Assembly: GCA_035299505.1 (NCBI GenBank)
Contig: DATGWL010000188.1
Coordinates: 1 to 25,282, forward strand
Direction of reading: 5' to 3'
Source: M3007 sp035299505
GTDB lineage: Bacteria; Bacteroidota; Bacteroidia; Chitinophagales; Saprospiraceae
Length of the DNA: 25,282 nucleotides
The position numbers were made by a program, and so were the translations under genes. Numbering within the stretch: the stretch's first letter is position 1; each line of letters begins with the position of its first letter. Of this stretch, positions 23,788-25,282 are shown in pieces. The notes beneath the pieces are model-generated. The model saw only the letters and a list, made by a program, of their open reading frames with translations. It was not told the origin of the DNA and did no database searches.

Positions 23788-25167
23788 CTACCGCACCTCC
23801 CCGATATCCGCAATGATCTTTTTCGCCAGGTTGGCGGCAATCACTTCTGAATGGCTTTCGGAATAGACCCGAATGATGGGCTCAGTATTGGACGGTCGCA
23901 GGTGCACCCAGCCGTCGGCGAAGTCAATTTTGAGACCGTCTTCGGTATTGATCTGCTCGCGGTGGTATTTTTCTTTCAGAACGGCAAAAACCTTTTCCAG
24001 GTCAATTTCCGGGGAGCGGTCCAGCTTGGTTTTAGCCATCTGGTAATCCGGATAGGTTTTGCGCAGGGTAGAAATATGTTTGCCAAAATGAGCTAAATGG
24101 CTCAAAAACAAGGCAATACCAGCCAGTGCATCGCGGCCGTAGTGCAATTCCGGAACAATGACGCCGCCGTTGCCTTCACCACCGATGACGGCATTAACGG
24201 CTTTCATTTTTTCCACCACATTTACTTCGCCTACAGATGCAGCAAAATATTCGCCGCCGTATTTCTGGGTAACATCGCGGAGTGCGCGAGTAGAGCTGAG
24301 GTTGGAAACGGTATTGCCGCCCCCGCGTTTAGACAGTACATAATCTGCCACGGCCACCAGGGTGTATTCTTCTCCGAACAATTCGCCATCTTCACACATG
24401 AACACCAGGCGGTCTACATCCGGATCCACGGCTATGCCGAGGTGTGCTTTCTGACGGCGCACTTCCGTGGCCAGGGTACCCAGGTGTTCCTTGAGCGGCT
24501 CCGGGTTGTGCGCAAAAATGCCGTTTATTTCGCCGTTTACCACGCTGCACTGGCAGCCCAGGGCTTCCAGTAGTGGAGGTACGGATAGTGCGCCGGTGGA
24601 GTTGATGGCATCCACCACAATTTTGAATCCTTTGGCGCGAATGGCTTCCACATCTACCAGGGGCAACGCCAGGATTTGATCAATGTGCTTGCGGATGTAA
24701 GTATCATCGCGGCGGTAACTGCCAAGTTTGTCGACAGTGGCGTAGGTGACAGATTTTTCGGCTACTTTTTCCAGTACGGCTGCACCGTCGGCAGCACTGA
24801 TGAACTCTCCTTTATGGTTGAGGAGTTTCAGGGCATTCCATTCTTTTGGATTGTGGCTGGCGGTGAGGATGATGCCGCCGCCGGCTTTTTCCAGGGGTAC
24901 GGCAATTTCCACAGTTGGCGTGGTACTCAGGCCGAGGTCTACCACCGAAATGCCCATACTGCGCAGGGTGTTGATCACCAGGGCAGAGGCGATTTCGCCG
25001 GAAATACGGCCGTCACGGCCCACCACAAGGGTAGGGTTGCCGGTAGTTTCCAGCACCCACTGCCCAAAGGCTGCGGTACATTCTACAATATCCTGGGGCG
25101 TCAGGTTGTCGCCCGGGCGGCCGCCGATGGTGCCGCGAAAGCCTGAAATGGATTTAATGAGTGGCAA
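23788..25167 (-). CDS. glmM: Phosphoglucosamine mutase (phosphohexomutase family)
   Basis: 459 aa. It converts glucosamine-6-phosphate to glucosamine-1-phosphate for peptidoglycan and LPS precursors. The catalytic phosphoserine is Ser104 in TASHNP. The metal loop is DPDVDR with Asp248, Asp250 and Asp252. The sugar loop reads GEGNGG at 330-335, and the phosphate-binding loop reads RPSNTEP at 424-430. The start is the TTG at 25165-25167: no in-frame ATG lies upstream, and the resulting N-terminus MPLIKSISGFRGTIGG aligns with the usual start of this family in Bacteroidota. The sugar loop differs from the GEQSGH common in proteobacterial GlmM, so a broader phosphomannomutase/phosphoglucomutase role is possible. 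An exact -7 box lies 29 bases upstream. Confidence 0.9.
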   Translation of the reverse strand: MPLIKSISGFRGTIGGRPGDNLTPQDIVECTAAFGQWVLETTGNPTLVVGRDGRISGEIASALVINTLRSMGISVVDLGLSTTPTVEIAVPLEKAGGGIILTASHNPKEWNALKLLNHKGEFISAADGAAVLEKVAEKSVTYATVDKLGSYRRDDTYIRKHIDQILALPLVDVEAIRAKGFKIVVDAINSTGALSVPPLLEALGCQCSVVNGEINGIFAHNPEPLKEHLGTLATEVRRQKAHLGIAVDPDVDRLVFMCEDGELFGEEYTLVAVADYVLSKRGGGNTVSNLSSTRALRDVTQKYGGEYFAASVGEVNVVEKMKAVNAVIGGEGNGGVIVPELHYGRDALAGIALFLSHLAHFGKHISTLRKTYPDYQMAKTKLDRSPEIDLEKVFAVLKEKYHREQINTEDGLKIDFADGWVHLRPSNTEPIIRVYSESHSEVIAANLAKKIIADIGEVR

Positions 25168-25196
25168 GTAGCGAAGTTGTCTGATGGGTACGGCGG

Positions 25197-25204
25197 CAAA
25201 TGTA
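25197..25204 (-). promoter_or_regulatory. -7 box (TACATTTG) of glmM
   Basis: The minus strand reads TACATTTG, an exact TAnnTTTG, ending 29 bases before the TTG start codon. Confidence 0.6.
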
Positions 25205-25235
25205 CGGAAGGATTTTGTTTGGATGGGGGAAATGT

Positions 25236-25282
25236 TTGAAAGGTTTGAGGGGTTTGAGGTACCGGCGGGTTTAGCCGCTGAT
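25236..25282 (+). repeat. Third copy of the TTTGAGGGG / GTACCGGCGGGTTTAGCCGC repeat (cut by window end)
   Basis: TTTGAAAGG, TTTGAGGGG and TTTGAGG units are followed by GTACCGGCGGGTTTAGCCGC at 25257-25276, sharing 20 bases with the module at 16332-16351. Here the array comes before the module, the opposite order to the left arm at 16327-16410. It sits just upstream of the glmM promoter and continues beyond the window. Confidence 0.9.

Overview
The window looks like chromosomal DNA of a Bacteroidota bacterium, probably of the Saprospiria/Chitinophagia type. Four things point there: several genes start close behind a TAnnTTTG box (the Bacteroidota -7 element), two secreted beta-propeller proteins end in type IX secretion (T9SS) sorting domains, intergenic regions carry short-period repeat arrays, and a small ECF sigma operon is present. 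No tRNA, rRNA or CRISPR array was recognised.

Layout. (1) 1-142: the end of an IS256-like insertion sequence with the first codons of its transposase. (2) 333-7022, all on the minus strand: a compact, AT-rich defence island of hsdR, hsdM and hsdS (type I restriction-modification) plus a SIR2-domain protein, with start/stop codons overlapping or nearly touching. Its base composition differs clearly from the GC-rich core genes that follow, which suggests acquisition by transfer. (3) 7393-14782: housekeeping genes. mnmG (tRNA modification) is on plus; xseA, a membrane class III adenylate cyclase, aroE and proline dehydrogenase are on minus. (4) 14783-15408: a repeat-rich, non-coding stretch. (5) 15409-19617, plus strand: an ECF sigma factor, a small membrane protein, a DUF3293 protein enclosed by a perfect 27-bp inverted repeat, and a large T9SS-exported BNR/sortilin-like propeller protein. 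(6) 19680-22056, minus: a small exported unknown protein, a cysteine desulfurase and a DinB-like protein. (7) 22212-25167: a delta-60-repeat T9SS protein (plus) meeting glmM (minus) tail to tail.

The most unusual content is the repeats. Three intergenic regions carry arrays of 7-bp or 9-bp units (ATATCCA/ATGTCCA; ACGGNNN; TTTGARGGG) arranged as inverted pairs around hairpins, with perfect arms of up to 51 bp. These arrays run into genes: they or their adjoining modules supply the stop codons of proline dehydrogenase, the DinB-like protein and the small membrane protein, they form the 5' leaders of at least three genes, and a related 36-bp repeat is translated as the C-terminus of the DUF3293 protein. 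Different words with the same architecture suggest one process generating them, which is an inference.

The other notable feature is the SIR2 protein coupled to hsdS. SIR2 domains act as NAD+-consuming effectors in several anti-phage systems, so this operon may pair DNA restriction with an abortive-infection effector.
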